This document shows positions 38,384-48,024 of a DNA stretch of 64,000 nt, one piece after another. Origin of the DNA: Pseudomonas paracarnis (GTDB lineage: Bacteria > Pseudomonadota > Gammaproteobacteria > Pseudomonadales > Pseudomonadaceae); contig NZ_CAJFCN010000003.1 of NCBI RefSeq assembly GCF_904063055.1, forward strand, positions 248,001 through 312,000, in the 5' to 3' direction. Below the pieces are notes generated by a model. It made no database searches. It worked only from the letters and a program-made list of their open reading frames with translations, and was not told where the DNA came from. Each line of letters opens with the position of its first letter. Positions within the stretch are counted from its first letter, which is position 1. The position numbers and the translations under genes are program-made.

Positions 38384-38604
38384 TGCCGCACTTACTTCTG
38401 AGACAGTTTGTTGGTCGCCCTGGCTCGCTAGCGGTTAACCCTTCCTACGTTTCGTAAACAGCCATCCTCCTCAGTTTTATACGGTTGTCAGCTGATAGCC
38501 GAGTGCCCCCCACCAAGGATAGCGTTGGGTCGATATCAGCCGATCACGACTGACCGCTTCGGGTCGGAAGCGGGCGCCTCACAAGGCAGCCTCCCTCTTG
38601 CCCC

Positions 38605-39081
38605 TCAGTTGCTGCCGTTGCGTTTCAGGGTCATCTTGAATGAGAACTTTCCATTCACATCGGGCTTGTCGTCAGTGGTAGTGACTTTGCCATTGGCGCC
38701 GCCATCGATCGAAAGCGCGTAGTCCTTATGCATGACCATTGCCGCCAATCCAAGCACGCCGACGGTGGCAAGCGCAGCAACGGCAACCGCAGCTGCGCCG
38801 CCACTGATACCGGTAGCACCTACCGCACCCGCAGCAGCTCCGAAGGCCACCAGACCGCTTGCTCCGGCAACACCACCAGAAATAGCCCCCACCGGGTTCC
38901 AGAAGCTGGCCGCGGCTACCCCTGCTCCGCCTGCTATCAATGCAAGCTTCGTGTACGTCACGGACTTGATCACACGTACCGCCAAAGCAAGCTTGCGATC
39001 GGTGATTACGATGCTGTCTGCCTTGTCGTTCAGGGCGCTTTTCAGCTCTTTAGCATTCCCTACGAATCGCGTACTGCTCAC
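38605..39081 (-). CDS. Gly/Ala-rich membrane protein
   Basis: A 158-residue protein with a polar N-terminus (RFVGNAKELKSALNDKADSI), then two or three small-residue-rich hydrophobic segments (TKLALIAGGAGVAAASFW; VAGASGLVAFGAAAGAVGAT; AAAVAVAALATVGVLGLAAM) resembling glycine-zipper helices, and a soluble C-terminal tail (DGGANGKVTTTDDKPDVNGK). It could be a membrane-embedded effector or stress protein. Divergent from the PLD gene. Confidence 0.6.
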   Translation of the reverse strand: MSSTRFVGNAKELKSALNDKADSIVITDRKLALAVRVIKSVTYTKLALIAGGAGVAAASFWNPVGAISGGVAGASGLVAFGAAAGAVGATGISGGAAAVAVAALATVGVLGLAAMVMHKDYALSIDGGANGKVTTTDDKPDVNGKFSFKMTLKRNGSN

Positions 39082-39254
39082 TTCGGTAGTCCTTGGAAAT
39101 AATGGTCAAAGGTGGCAACGGTGCATCATTTTACGGCAAAAGGCTATCATCCTCTTGGAGCACCGATCCAAGGCTGCCAACGGCCAAGAGCGGACAATCT
39201 ATGGACGCGGCAAGGGCGTACCTAAATTTCGTACCACACTTGATAAGGCGTCAT

Positions 39255-40427
39255 ATGGAACTGATTCTGCTTCCGAAAAAATCCGAGAATCTCAGCCTCG
39301 ATGGAATTTACCACCGCGCACTGAGCCGCTCGAAAGAGCTATACATCGTAAGTGCTTACCTTACCGAGTGGGGTATTAAAGAGTCGCTTGGCGACCAATG
39401 TGAGTCTTTCCTTTTCATCGTCGGAAAAGATTTTGGCATCACCCGCAAGAGCGCCTGTCGGGCCGTCATGGAATGGCTCCCAGCCGACCGCCATCAAGAG
39501 TTCATGGTAGCGGAGTCGATCAATGGCTTTCATCCGAAGGCCATGTTCTGGCGTGAGCACGATGGAAAGTGCTACGCGCTGCTTGGATCCTCCAACTTGA
39601 CCAAGGCAGCATTCTCCACGAACTTCGAGGCCAACGGTTTTGCCTGCATATCTGACGAGCAGTTTCAACTGGCGTCTGAGTGGATCGAAAGAGTTTTCGA
39701 AGTGAGCGTGACCCTGAATGAAACTTGGCTTGATAGGTATCAGGAGGCTCGCCAACCTGCGAACGCGGGTGGCTCGAAAGCGGATGACCCCAAAGAAACC
39801 CAAGAGGCATATCACCTGCCACTGCCGGCGATACGCAAGCTCAAAGGTTATAAGCCGTACCTCACTCGGCGGCGCGACCAGATGAAAGCTTTTAGAAGGA
39901 ATAAGACCAATTTGGTGTCGCTGATTCGTAGTACAAGCAAGGCCAGGATCTGGAACCAGACTCGAATTGATGATTTCTACAACAACCTCTGTGCATTGTG
40001 GTACATGGGGGAACAGGGAAGTCGCTTTCAAGGCAAAGGGTGGGAGCGTACGGGTCGTAATAGCGACTTTCGCGAATTTTCAAAAAGCCTTATTCGGGTG
40101 CTCGACGCCCCGTTCGCAGGTCGTGACCGAGTAGTGATTCAGGAGATAAATCGCCTCACGTCAATTGGATTGACAACTAGAGGCGCGTTGTTCTCCGAGA
40201 TGCTCTGTCAGTTTTTCCCGAAACACTACTACGTATTAAATCGCCCAATACGAGGCTGGTTTGAAGGTCTGGACATTACGTTCCCAAGAGGTCTCAGCAA
40301 TGGAGAGCGCTACGTCGATTGTGCTCGTCTTCTCCGTGCGGCTCTGAAGCGGGCAGATGGCTACCCAGCAGCAAATCTGGCCGAGCTCGATTGCATCATC
40401 TGGTTCGCTAGCACCCTGGATGGTTGA
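39255..40427 (+). CDS. Phospholipase D-like domain protein
   Basis: A 390-residue protein. Residues ~1-150 form a PLD/HKD-like nuclease half: H93 and K95 in NGFHPKAMFWRE and GSSNLTKAAF at 111-120; the usual Asp of HxKxxxxD is not obvious. The C-terminal 200 residues (RRRDQMKAFRRNKTNLVSLI; RVLDAPFAGRDRVVIQEINR; FFPKHYYVLNRPI) are of unknown family. ATG 39255 has AAGG 8 nt upstream; in-frame ATGs at 39201 and 39093 are alternatives. PLD domains in defence islands often cut nucleic acid. Confidence 0.7.
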   Translation: MELILLPKKSENLSLDGIYHRALSRSKELYIVSAYLTEWGIKESLGDQCESFLFIVGKDFGITRKSACRAVMEWLPADRHQEFMVAESINGFHPKAMFWREHDGKCYALLGSSNLTKAAFSTNFEANGFACISDEQFQLASEWIERVFEVSVTLNETWLDRYQEARQPANAGGSKADDPKETQEAYHLPLPAIRKLKGYKPYLTRRRDQMKAFRRNKTNLVSLIRSTSKARIWNQTRIDDFYNNLCALWYMGEQGSRFQGKGWERTGRNSDFREFSKSLIRVLDAPFAGRDRVVIQEINRLTSIGLTTRGALFSEMLCQFFPKHYYVLNRPIRGWFEGLDITFPRGLSNGERYVDCARLLRAALKRADGYPAANLAELDCIIWFASTLDG

Positions 40428-40825
40428 AAGGGCTCGACATCTGCCTGCAACCTGATAGCAGCTCACGGCCGATATCTTCGATGCCGAAGGGCTGCAATGG
40501 GTCGATTTCTGCCGGTCAAGACGTACCCTTGTGCTGGTCAATGCACTAGCCCACGCAAATGACCAGCTTTGTACAGCTGGTAATCGATGGCAGCTGATAG
40601 AAATGGCCGGCCTTAAGACGAAGGCGTTAGATTTCTGTCGCCGATCGCTTGTGAGCTGCCCCACACGACCGTAGCTGGAACTCAGGGTCTAAAGGCATAA
40701 GCCTCGCAAACGATCCTCGCTCACTCTCCAGATATTTCAATGAACGCCTGGACGAGCGGCTTAGAAATCGTGAACCCAGGCGACGCTGTATGGTGGTCGC
40801 TAAGCTGCTACCTTCAACGGTCAGG
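40428..40825. other. Gene-free stretch between convergent genes
   Basis: About 400 bp between the convergent PLD and NTPase genes. Overlapping frames on the minus strand look like shadows. It contains short inverted elements (for example CAGCT-TTGTA-CAGCTG near 40562) but no clear terminator with a T-tract. Confidence 0.4.
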
Positions 40826-43800
40826 CTAGAGCCATCCGTTCTCAGATGTCATGGATGAAGGCCTGGTAGTTGCGATGATGACGTCGTCCTCTGGTGTCAC
40901 CGTTGCCAGGTACCCCTCAGATTTCATCGCGCCCACCAACCTCTGGTTTGACTCAGTGTTTCTTACCTTAATCTTCTTGACCTTCGCGCTCACGGTTTTG
41001 AAGTCCTCATCGTCGAGCAACCCAAGAGCTGCAGCAACGTCCGGCCACTTCATCCCAGCCAGACATTGTGTCAGCATTTCAGAGCGCTGTTCCGGGGTGA
41101 GGCTTGCGTTGCGAACCAGATGTCGCAGCACAGGCGTCAGCGAATCAGCAAACCTTTCGCCAGATTGGTTGGCAAGCATAGATACACGGCCGAGCTCTGG
41201 AACCGCATCCGGTTTGCTTTCAATCGTCTCCAGGCTAAGCCCTGACCACATCTGAATTTTCTGTGTGAGTGGCAACGCTTTGCTTTTGCTCAGCGTGAGC
41301 ATCGAGTCGAGTTGGAGCGAGCCGATATCGATCTCGGCTTTTGCTAGATCCCACCGTTCAACCAGGTACTGGCCTTCGAGGTGTGGGCAAGTACTCAATA
41401 CGATGTCCCTGACCTCCGAGCTGTATGGAAGGAATGATGAGGCCACCAGCATGACCCAGCGGCCCGCAGGTAAGACCGCTTTGATCATTGATAGATCTTG
41501 GAGCACGACTCCATCGAGCAATACCTTGAGCACGTCATTACTGATGCTGGGTGAGCTCAGAAGATACTGTTGCAGCGCCCAGTCTGCGCTCGTTGAATGC
41601 CACAGCGTTCCCTTGAGAGACCCTGCATTCCGAGCGATGAAGGCGGTGAACACCGTTGTAGGTTCCGATCCGATTTCTTCGCCCGAAACGTGGTCGTCTG
41701 GCGCAATGAGTTTCTCAAAAAAGATCCACACAGCGTCAGCTTTGGCCACCAGGCGATCACTTCCAAGTGCCTTTGCCCAAAGATGTCTCGGGGCGTCATT
41801 GAGTGTGTGCAAGTCACAGGTCGTGTGATCGAAGAGTCGATTTGTCAGGTCGTCATCTGCGTCCAGTTCTGCTAGTAAACTGGCCAAAGAATCGCTTGAT
41901 TCATCCAGGACAGCAGACTGACCTAGCAATGCGCTACCAAGTTCGTCGGCGTGAGATAGCAGATAGTCACCGAGCCCATTGATGCCCAAAGCCTGCAGTC
42001 TACGCAGAGACACGATGCCCACATCTGCAGGTTCGGATTTGGCGTCTTGAGAATGCTGCCCAGCTTCCGACTTCGCGCATATCAGCGATAGCATTCGCAG
42101 GTTGATCTTGATGCAGCGCCAGTCGATCAGCCTTTCGAGGTCTGCGAGACTCATCATATGGCCCAGTGAGGCAAACTGGACTGGGTAAGCCCTGAGCCAC
42201 GCCCAAGCTCCCACATCGCTCTCTAATCCTGGCATCAGTTGTGAAGCATCCTCCAGCCAATCGATCGTAGGAACCAGATTCGTTGAAGCGTCACCGGCCA
42301 GGGTCTTGAAGTCGGATTCTGATAGGTTGTCGGCGATTACTTTGACGAGGGACTGACGAGCCTCGCTTCCTTCAAACACGCCGCCAGCGTCCCCCGTGTC
42401 CCTGGCGTCGAAAAGGCTCTGAAACAGTTTGGGTTCTAGGCGGTACACGGCGCGGATAAATTCAGCCGCTTCTGTTCGGTTCAAAAGATCGCGTACGGCG
42501 ACGGCCATTCGTTCGGGGTGTTCGTTGAGGCCGCTCTTAAGTATGTGGCTTAGCTGGTCATCTGCTGAGTTAGTGGCGAACGAGGTTGGTCGGGCGCTGA
42601 GACAGGCGATCAAGTCGACGATGATCCCTCTACCCTCGTCCAGCTCGTCGCTCTTAAGCTTCTCCAGCACGGTACTCGGGCTATCGACAGGCGTGGATAC
42701 CTCAGGCAGCACACCACGCCTCAGCGAAAGGATCAGATCTTTGTCACCAGGTGTCAGCGAACCTTGATAGAAATAACCAAGGTAGTCCGTGTAGTCGGCG
42801 TCGAGGAAACCGTGCAGCATCAGATAGCTCACGACGTTCAAGCCTGGAAGTTTGTTTCTTACGACCTCCCCATAGCTTTTTTTGACGGCAGTACTGAAGG
42901 ACATCCGGATGACCTGATCCGATTCCCTCTGCACCGCTGCAATTTCGTCCGCGATTGTGCCAAGTCGCCGCCCTAGCAAAGCATGACGCCGCTCATAAGA
43001 CGTAGCGTTGAGCACTTCAGTCATTGAAACGCCACTAGCTGAGCGATTAAACATCTGACTGTACTGATTCAGGGCAACGGTTGACAGCTGAATGGCTTGA
43101 TTTTTCAGTGAGTCGAATACCTCTTCGGTTACAAATTGCTGTGCCGTGTAATAGGTTCCACCGATTTGAACGTGGGTGGCTATCTCAGTGCCGGTCAAAC
43201 GAAGGATCGTGAACCAAACGTAAGCCCTCAGCTCAGCGACATTGTTGGCCAGTTCGAAGACCCGGTCATCTCGCTCACGCCGCAAGTCATCAAGTCGCTT
43301 GGCATTGGCGCTGTTCTCCTGGGTTTTCCAGGCAGCCAGTCCCTTGATGACGCCATAAATCGCCCCTCGGCGTTTTACCAGGTCGGCGTACGCGCCGGGA
43401 TGCAGATTTCGAATGGCGACAATCGCAAACAGCTTGTCTGGCTCTAGGCGTAAGCCGCTGGCAAGGATATTTGAAAACATATCGAATTCATTGACGATAT
43501 TTTTCACCAGCCGGAGGTCGTCGATGTAGTAGCAGACTGTCTCCACCAGTCGACGGTCGAGATGTTCGCCCAAGGGTTTCGATTTGAAGGTTCGATGGTT
43601 CAGCAGCTCCATCATCTTTTCTTGGGAGTTTTCCGAGTTGATGACGGGGATCACTGGGACGATGAGGTCAAAAAACTTAGTTTTCTCGCCGACGACGAAC
43701 ATTTCATCGCGCAGCGCGTAGACGAAATAGACGGGGCGTTTCACCTGAGGTGATTGCTTTATAATGAAATTGATTTCTCGCAACCGGGTGAAGACGTCAT

Positions 43801-44773
43801 GGATGCCGAACCGGTCAAGATCCTCAATGATCACCACGTCAATGCTGCTGCGTTCAAAGCAGTAAATGATCTCATCGATATTTTTGTGCAGGACGGAGCC
43901 ATGGTGGGTGGTCTCCAGTTTCCCGCCTTTGAGCGTCAACCCATCGATACTGAACAGCGAACACAGCCTCAGACACGTGTGTAGCAGGAATATGCACCCT
44001 AACACGGCGATCCCGACGGCCAGCGGGCTCGGGATCAACAGCAGCCATTCCATGAGCCAAGTCGGTTCGATCTTCGGCAGCTTTTCTGCCACAGGAACGT
44101 AAAGTCTCAGCGCTGCCAAAATGAGGGCGCCATAGCAGAGCGTTTTCCACCAGATCTTCAGGCCGGAAGCCTGATCTATCCTCTTAAGGCGAGTCTTGGG
44201 AAGCGTCTTTGCCGGGACGGCGTACAGGAGCTGCTGGACGATCGTCTCCTCGATCCGAGCAACGAGATCGGATTCAGCCTTGTTTGCCTCGGATTTAGAT
44301 TCTTGCCCTGCTTTGGTGGAGGATTCGGAGGGCCGAGAAGATTCCGAGGCCACGTCGTTATCGCTAACAAGCTCAGACGCTCCTGAGATTTCGTTATCCT
44401 TGCCGAAGGTAGCCAACGAAACAAACGCATAGACAAACTCTGGGTGGCGGTGGACGAAGGTGCGAAGCACGCTGCTCTTCCCTGCCCCGTACTCCCCCGT
44501 AATAGCGATGTTCCTGACTTGATCGTTCCTCAGACCGTTCAATAACTCACGCTCATACCGCTGTATCTTCCCAGGCTCAATGAGCACAGGGGTTAGCGGC
44601 TGGAACAGATTTTCATGAGTAGGTGTGGCCAAGAACGCATATGCGGCCTTATAAGCAGCGACGACCGCGCAAGGGTATCGCTTCAGGGAGGCCAGCTTGC
44701 GGCGAATCTCGTTGTTCCAGACGATATAGGCATGTAATGCCCGGTGATAAATGGCGCGCAAGCGAATGAACAT
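40826..44773 (-). CDS. Giant YobI/KAP-type membrane P-loop NTPase
   Basis: A 1315-residue protein. ATG 44773 with GGAG 6 nt upstream is preferred to the TTG at 44785. Walker A GEYGAGKSS at 93-101 follows the YobI-family lead-in FQPLTPVLIEPGKIQRYE; two hydrophobic segments (CYGALILAALRLYV; PLAVGIAVLGCIFLLHTCL) interrupt the P-loop domain as in KAP NTPases; Walker B is VVIIEDLDRFG. The remaining ~850 residues are helical and repeat-like without named domains. KAP/YobI NTPases are suspected phage-exclusion or conflict proteins. It acts at the inner membrane by prediction. Confidence 0.75.
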   Translation of the reverse strand: MFIRLRAIYHRALHAYIVWNNEIRRKLASLKRYPCAVVAAYKAAYAFLATPTHENLFQPLTPVLIEPGKIQRYERELLNGLRNDQVRNIAITGEYGAGKSSVLRTFVHRHPEFVYAFVSLATFGKDNEISGASELVSDNDVASESSRPSESSTKAGQESKSEANKAESDLVARIEETIVQQLLYAVPAKTLPKTRLKRIDQASGLKIWWKTLCYGALILAALRLYVPVAEKLPKIEPTWLMEWLLLIPSPLAVGIAVLGCIFLLHTCLRLCSLFSIDGLTLKGGKLETTHHGSVLHKNIDEIIYCFERSSIDVVIIEDLDRFGIHDVFTRLREINFIIKQSPQVKRPVYFVYALRDEMFVVGEKTKFFDLIVPVIPVINSENSQEKMMELLNHRTFKSKPLGEHLDRRLVETVCYYIDDLRLVKNIVNEFDMFSNILASGLRLEPDKLFAIVAIRNLHPGAYADLVKRRGAIYGVIKGLAAWKTQENSANAKRLDDLRRERDDRVFELANNVAELRAYVWFTILRLTGTEIATHVQIGGTYYTAQQFVTEEVFDSLKNQAIQLSTVALNQYSQMFNRSASGVSMTEVLNATSYERRHALLGRRLGTIADEIAAVQRESDQVIRMSFSTAVKKSYGEVVRNKLPGLNVVSYLMLHGFLDADYTDYLGYFYQGSLTPGDKDLILSLRRGVLPEVSTPVDSPSTVLEKLKSDELDEGRGIIVDLIACLSARPTSFATNSADDQLSHILKSGLNEHPERMAVAVRDLLNRTEAAEFIRAVYRLEPKLFQSLFDARDTGDAGGVFEGSEARQSLVKVIADNLSESDFKTLAGDASTNLVPTIDWLEDASQLMPGLESDVGAWAWLRAYPVQFASLGHMMSLADLERLIDWRCIKINLRMLSLICAKSEAGQHSQDAKSEPADVGIVSLRRLQALGINGLGDYLLSHADELGSALLGQSAVLDESSDSLASLLAELDADDDLTNRLFDHTTCDLHTLNDAPRHLWAKALGSDRLVAKADAVWIFFEKLIAPDDHVSGEEIGSEPTTVFTAFIARNAGSLKGTLWHSTSADWALQQYLLSSPSISNDVLKVLLDGVVLQDLSMIKAVLPAGRWVMLVASSFLPYSSEVRDIVLSTCPHLEGQYLVERWDLAKAEIDIGSLQLDSMLTLSKSKALPLTQKIQMWSGLSLETIESKPDAVPELGRVSMLANQSGERFADSLTPVLRHLVRNASLTPEQRSEMLTQCLAGMKWPDVAAALGLLDDEDFKTVSAKVKKIKVRNTESNQRLVGAMKSEGYLATVTPEDDVIIATTRPSSMTSENGWL

Positions 44774-45193
44774 CCGTGTCTCCAAGCAGGCTGGCGGCTA
44801 CCAGGCATTCATCTCCCGAAGACTGAATGATCGATCTTGGGTCTGAGCGGGAAGGTGAACTTCCGGTGAGCCTGATACGAGGATTGGGATGATAGCTCAC
44901 GGCCATCTTCGCCTGCGAACCCTTTGTTCACCAGGCAAGAGCTAGGCGCTAGCTTACTTCTGCACGATCCGCATGCATGATCAGGCCGGGAGAGGATTAA
45001 TCAGGCTGAAAAGAACGTTATTTGGGCCGGCCTAGCCGGTGCTGCCGGATCGAGAATCTTGGGAGCTTGGACGTTGTGTGCATATGGAGTGTCGGTGAGC
45101 AGCTAGTCGTCAACAGAAGATTCCCATAAGCATGCGCGGTGAATGACTTGTTGCCCGCGCATATACTCGCCGCACTACCTATAGGGGTAACAA
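44774..45193. promoter_or_regulatory. Divergent intergenic region between NTPase and MvaT-like genes
   Basis: About 420 bp with no gene; expected to carry both divergent promoters. A TATACT hexamer at about 45161 suits a -10 box for the MvaT-like gene, with AGGGG 6 nt before its ATG. A short GC-rich imperfect palindrome lies near 45026-45050. Confidence 0.4.
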
Positions 45194-45562
45194 ATGTCCA
45201 GACTCGCAGAATTCCGTGCGTTGGAGCAACAACTCGCAGCACAGTTGGCCGAACTCGAGGCCCTCAAAAACCATGATGGCCTGAAGCGCGAAATCGAGTT
45301 TGAAAAAAAGCTCCGCGCCCTTCTTTCTGAGTACGGATATAGCTTGCGTAATGTTGTGGCCATTCTTGACCCGCAATCTGCTACTCGACGCGCGCCAGCC
45401 GTTGTGGCTGAAAAAAGTACCCGCAAACCTCGCCAGACTAAGGTTTACAAGAACCCCCACTCAGGTGAGCTCGTGGAGACCAAGGGTGGTAACCACAAGA
45501 CCCTTAAAGAGTGGAAAAGCCAGTACGGTGCTGACGAGGTCGAAAGCTGGTTAGCTAAGTAA
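45194..45562 (+). CDS. MvaT/MvaU-family H-NS-like silencer (island copy)
   Basis: A 122-residue xenogeneic silencer of the Pseudomonas H-NS type. N-terminal coiled coil (FRALEQQLAAQLAELEALKN), a central dimerisation helix region (LRALLSEYGYSLRNVVAILD), a basic linker (RKPRQTKVYKNPHSGE) and a DNA-binding domain with VETKGGNHKTLKEWKSQYG, in which the GGNHKTL loop inserts into the AT-rich minor groove. It lies inside the AT-richer island and has its own terminator. It may silence neighbouring island genes or hetero-oligomerise with chromosomal MvaT. Confidence 0.88.
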   Translation: MSRLAEFRALEQQLAAQLAELEALKNHDGLKREIEFEKKLRALLSEYGYSLRNVVAILDPQSATRRAPAVVAEKSTRKPRQTKVYKNPHSGELVETKGGNHKTLKEWKSQYGADEVESWLAK

Positions 45563-45580
45563 ATCTTCCCGCGCAAAAAT

Positions 45581-45607
45581 AAGGGGCCTTCCAAGGGCTC
45601 CTTTTTT
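45581..45607 (+). terminator. Rho-independent terminator of the MvaT-like gene
   Basis: AAGGGGCCTTCCAAGGGCTC followed by a run of T residues at 45602-45607; the stem has one bulge. It lies 19 nt past the stop codon. Confidence 0.8.
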
Positions 45608-45680
45608 CTTACCAAGAAAATTGGATGTCTCCCCAAGCTGCTTTACACCCCGACTACCCCGCGTCCCCGCCCTGCCCTCC

Positions 45681-46373
45681 CTAAGGCCACCGCACCAACT
45701 CCAGCTCCTTGAGCCGGATGGCCATCGCCGAATCCGAGACACCGAATTGCTGGGCCAGCGAAACTAGGTGCTGGTTGTTGAACCGGGTGCATCGCGCCAG
45801 CGCCAGCTCACGTTCTCCCGACTCTTTCGGGGAGTAGAGAAGCCGATCCGGATTGTTGGGGTCGAGGTGATAGGCAATCACGTCACTGAAGCGCAATTGC
45901 CCCTTGCAACAGAACATGAACTCGAACCGTTCCCTCACCAGCTTCTGAGGCATGAGGAAGCAGGCGGCGAAGCGATCGGCTTGTCTCTCTGCAGGTGCAC
46001 GTGGTGTTTGCAGATGACTGCCGTCAAAAGCGCGGTCGCGGTGCATGATAGTGTCTTCGTGGAGCACAAGATGGCCGATCTCATGCGCGCCGGTGAAGAG
46101 CTGGACTTTGTCACCAAACTCAGTCGCGACGGCGATCTTGTTCGATTGACGGTCAATCAGGCCCGCGATACGAGTACCGGTGTTGTGCCGATTGAAATGG
46201 GTGTCTCCCAGGGTGGGATGCTCATGGTAGTCGTAGCCGCAGACCATGGCAGCGATCCGGGGGCTGCGCATCATCATAGGCGGAATATCTTGATCTGGCC
46301 ACAGGTAACGGCGATCACGGTAAATCTGCATGAGCAGATCGGTCGCTGCTTTCTCGATATGGGCTTCGTTCAT
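45681..46373 (-). CDS. ImmA/IrrE-family metallopeptidase
   Basis: A 230-residue zinc-peptidase-like protein with HEIGH at 97-101 (TGAHEIGHLVLHED) and the downstream acidic segment AERQADRFAACFLMP. The C-terminal part (NNQHLVSLAQQFGVSDSAMA) looks like a helix-turn-helix. Family members cleave a phage-type repressor to switch on mobile-element or stress genes. ATG 46373 is chosen over 46406, which adds residues unlike the family. It follows the RES gene by 181 bp on the same strand; no Xre partner is adjacent. Confidence 0.82.
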   Translation of the reverse strand: MNEAHIEKAATDLLMQIYRDRRYLWPDQDIPPMMMRSPRIAAMVCGYDYHEHPTLGDTHFNRHNTGTRIAGLIDRQSNKIAVATEFGDKVQLFTGAHEIGHLVLHEDTIMHRDRAFDGSHLQTPRAPAERQADRFAACFLMPQKLVRERFEFMFCCKGQLRFSDVIAYHLDPNNPDRLLYSPKESGERELALARCTRFNNQHLVSLAQQFGVSDSAMAIRLKELELVRWP

Positions 46374-46554
46374 GGCAAAACACCAGATGTAGGCTCTCAA
46401 GAACAATTTAGCCCAATATGTAGTGCTTTCAATATGTGCCTAACCCAATATATAGGTTTTGCCGATGAACGGTATGGCTGGTAATGGCCCGCTAAACTCC
46501 GATGGGTTCCGAGATCCCTTATAAGATCCGAGCTCTCGTTAGGAACCAGCCACG

Positions 46555-47898
46555 CTATCGAAACCCATGGTATTTCCTGTCCTGCGACCAAGGAACATAG
46601 TGGACTGGGTCGATCTCGGTGCTGAAGCGGACTCCCTGGATTTTGTGAATCACAATGCATTCTCGAGCTAGACGCAGGCTTGGCTCCGGCGGAGGTACCA
46701 GAGGGACGTACCGGGAGGATTGATCTGAGTCTTTAGGTTCCGCTTCCCAGTACTCTGGGTAATACACCAACCTATCTTCATCCGGCTCCCAGAGACTCAC
46801 ATACTCAGCCTTTTGTGTGTCCTCAAGCCTTTCTACCCCACTGGCCTTGTTGAAAAGAATGACGTTCTGCCCCGGTGACGTATCCTGTTGCACCTGCACA
46901 GAGGGAAATAAGATACCGTCGAGATTCAGCTTTTCATGGGTTGCTAGGAAATCGGCAATTGCTTGCGTGATCAGATACCCGCTTTCCGCCGAGTCCGGCA
47001 TAACTGGCATCGTCAGCTGGCGCTGTAAGTCTTTCAGAAACGCGCAGCGTTCGGTGAGGCTCCTGCGAGTTGGATTGAAGTAGCTCAACCCCCGATGCGG
47101 ACGCATTGAAGCCAGGTCGTTCAGGTTGAGAAGCCTCAGAGGCCGGATTACGTCGAACCGCGCGGTAACTACGATGCTGCCAACCGGAGGGCGCACCTCC
47201 GCAATTGCCGTGTGGTCATCTGTTGCGCCGTAAAAAACCGAAATTCCCTTGGCGTTCATTCGGCCAGGAGATCCCTTGCCTCCTGGTACCGGGCCGAGAT
47301 GCTTTTCAGGGTGAGTCAGCGCTTCCTCCATGCTCTGCTCATCCTGAAACACCCTACCCCGTTGGAATGAGGAGATTTGAAAACCTTGGCCTGCGATCAC
47401 AATGGCTGACCGGTCATCCTTCGAGCGCAAATCTTCAATGCCGTCGAAGACCATGGTCAGGATTGATCCCACCAAGGGATTTGCCAATCGGGATTCAAAC
47501 TGCAGACTGTGCTCCATTTTGCGCCAACCTTTAGTCAACTCGGACGAAGCCTCTGTTTCCTCTTCGAAATAAGGATCGTCATCATGTGGGCAGCTCCAAG
47601 AGTCGAGCAGGCGCTCATGGATGTCAGAAAGCAGGGTCTCATCGGAACCCAGCATGCGCTCCAGCACGTCGTACAGACTTTCACCGATCGGTGGGTAACC
47701 ATGATGAATCACTGAATTCGGTTGCTGAACTTCACGGAACGAGGCGTGGATTGCCGTTTCGCAGAGTTCCACCAGCTCATCCATGTCCATGACTGGGAGC
47801 TCTCCGTCGCAGTAGTCACACTCGCTGATATCGTTCTCCGAAGCATGATCCTGCAGGAAGGTTTCGGTAAGGCAATTGGTACACACCACTTGACGCAT
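46555..47898 (-). CDS. RES-domain protein with N-terminal zinc-binding/HEPN-like region
   Basis: A 447-residue protein. Residues 1-40 hold CTNC and CDYC pairs that could bind zinc; ~45-150 is helical, resembling the HEPN-like domain found fused to RES. Residues ~165-380 are the RES domain: FQRGRVFQDEQ, PGRMNAKGISVFYGATDDHT and AIAEVRPPVGSIVVTARF, with Arg, Tyr and Glu in the positions seen in NAD-degrading RES toxins. ATG 47898 has AAGGAG 6 nt upstream. RES toxins deplete NAD+ by phosphorolysis or hydrolysis; here the domain is part of a large protein without an adjacent antitoxin. Confidence 0.75.
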   Translation of the reverse strand: MRQVVCTNCLTETFLQDHASENDISECDYCDGELPVMDMDELVELCETAIHASFREVQQPNSVIHHGYPPIGESLYDVLERMLGSDETLLSDIHERLLDSWSCPHDDDPYFEEETEASSELTKGWRKMEHSLQFESRLANPLVGSILTMVFDGIEDLRSKDDRSAIVIAGQGFQISSFQRGRVFQDEQSMEEALTHPEKHLGPVPGGKGSPGRMNAKGISVFYGATDDHTAIAEVRPPVGSIVVTARFDVIRPLRLLNLNDLASMRPHRGLSYFNPTRRSLTERCAFLKDLQRQLTMPVMPDSAESGYLITQAIADFLATHEKLNLDGILFPSVQVQQDTSPGQNVILFNKASGVERLEDTQKAEYVSLWEPDEDRLVYYPEYWEAEPKDSDQSSRYVPLVPPPEPSLRLARECIVIHKIQGVRFSTEIDPVHYVPWSQDRKYHGFR

Positions 47899-48024
47899 CA
47901 CTTGCTCCTTTGCTGCATTACACGGCGGCTATCTACTTCTAGGCGAAGGCCTCTCGCTGATTTAAGCATTCACCCATCGGGTGCCGCCCTGCCAATGGTT
48001 AGGAGCTGCCATCTCTACTGAAGG

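Noticed and set aside
40236..40664. 142-codon minus frame overlapping the 3' end of the PLD gene
   Set aside because: Ser-rich shadow continuing into intergenic DNA; no ribosome site.
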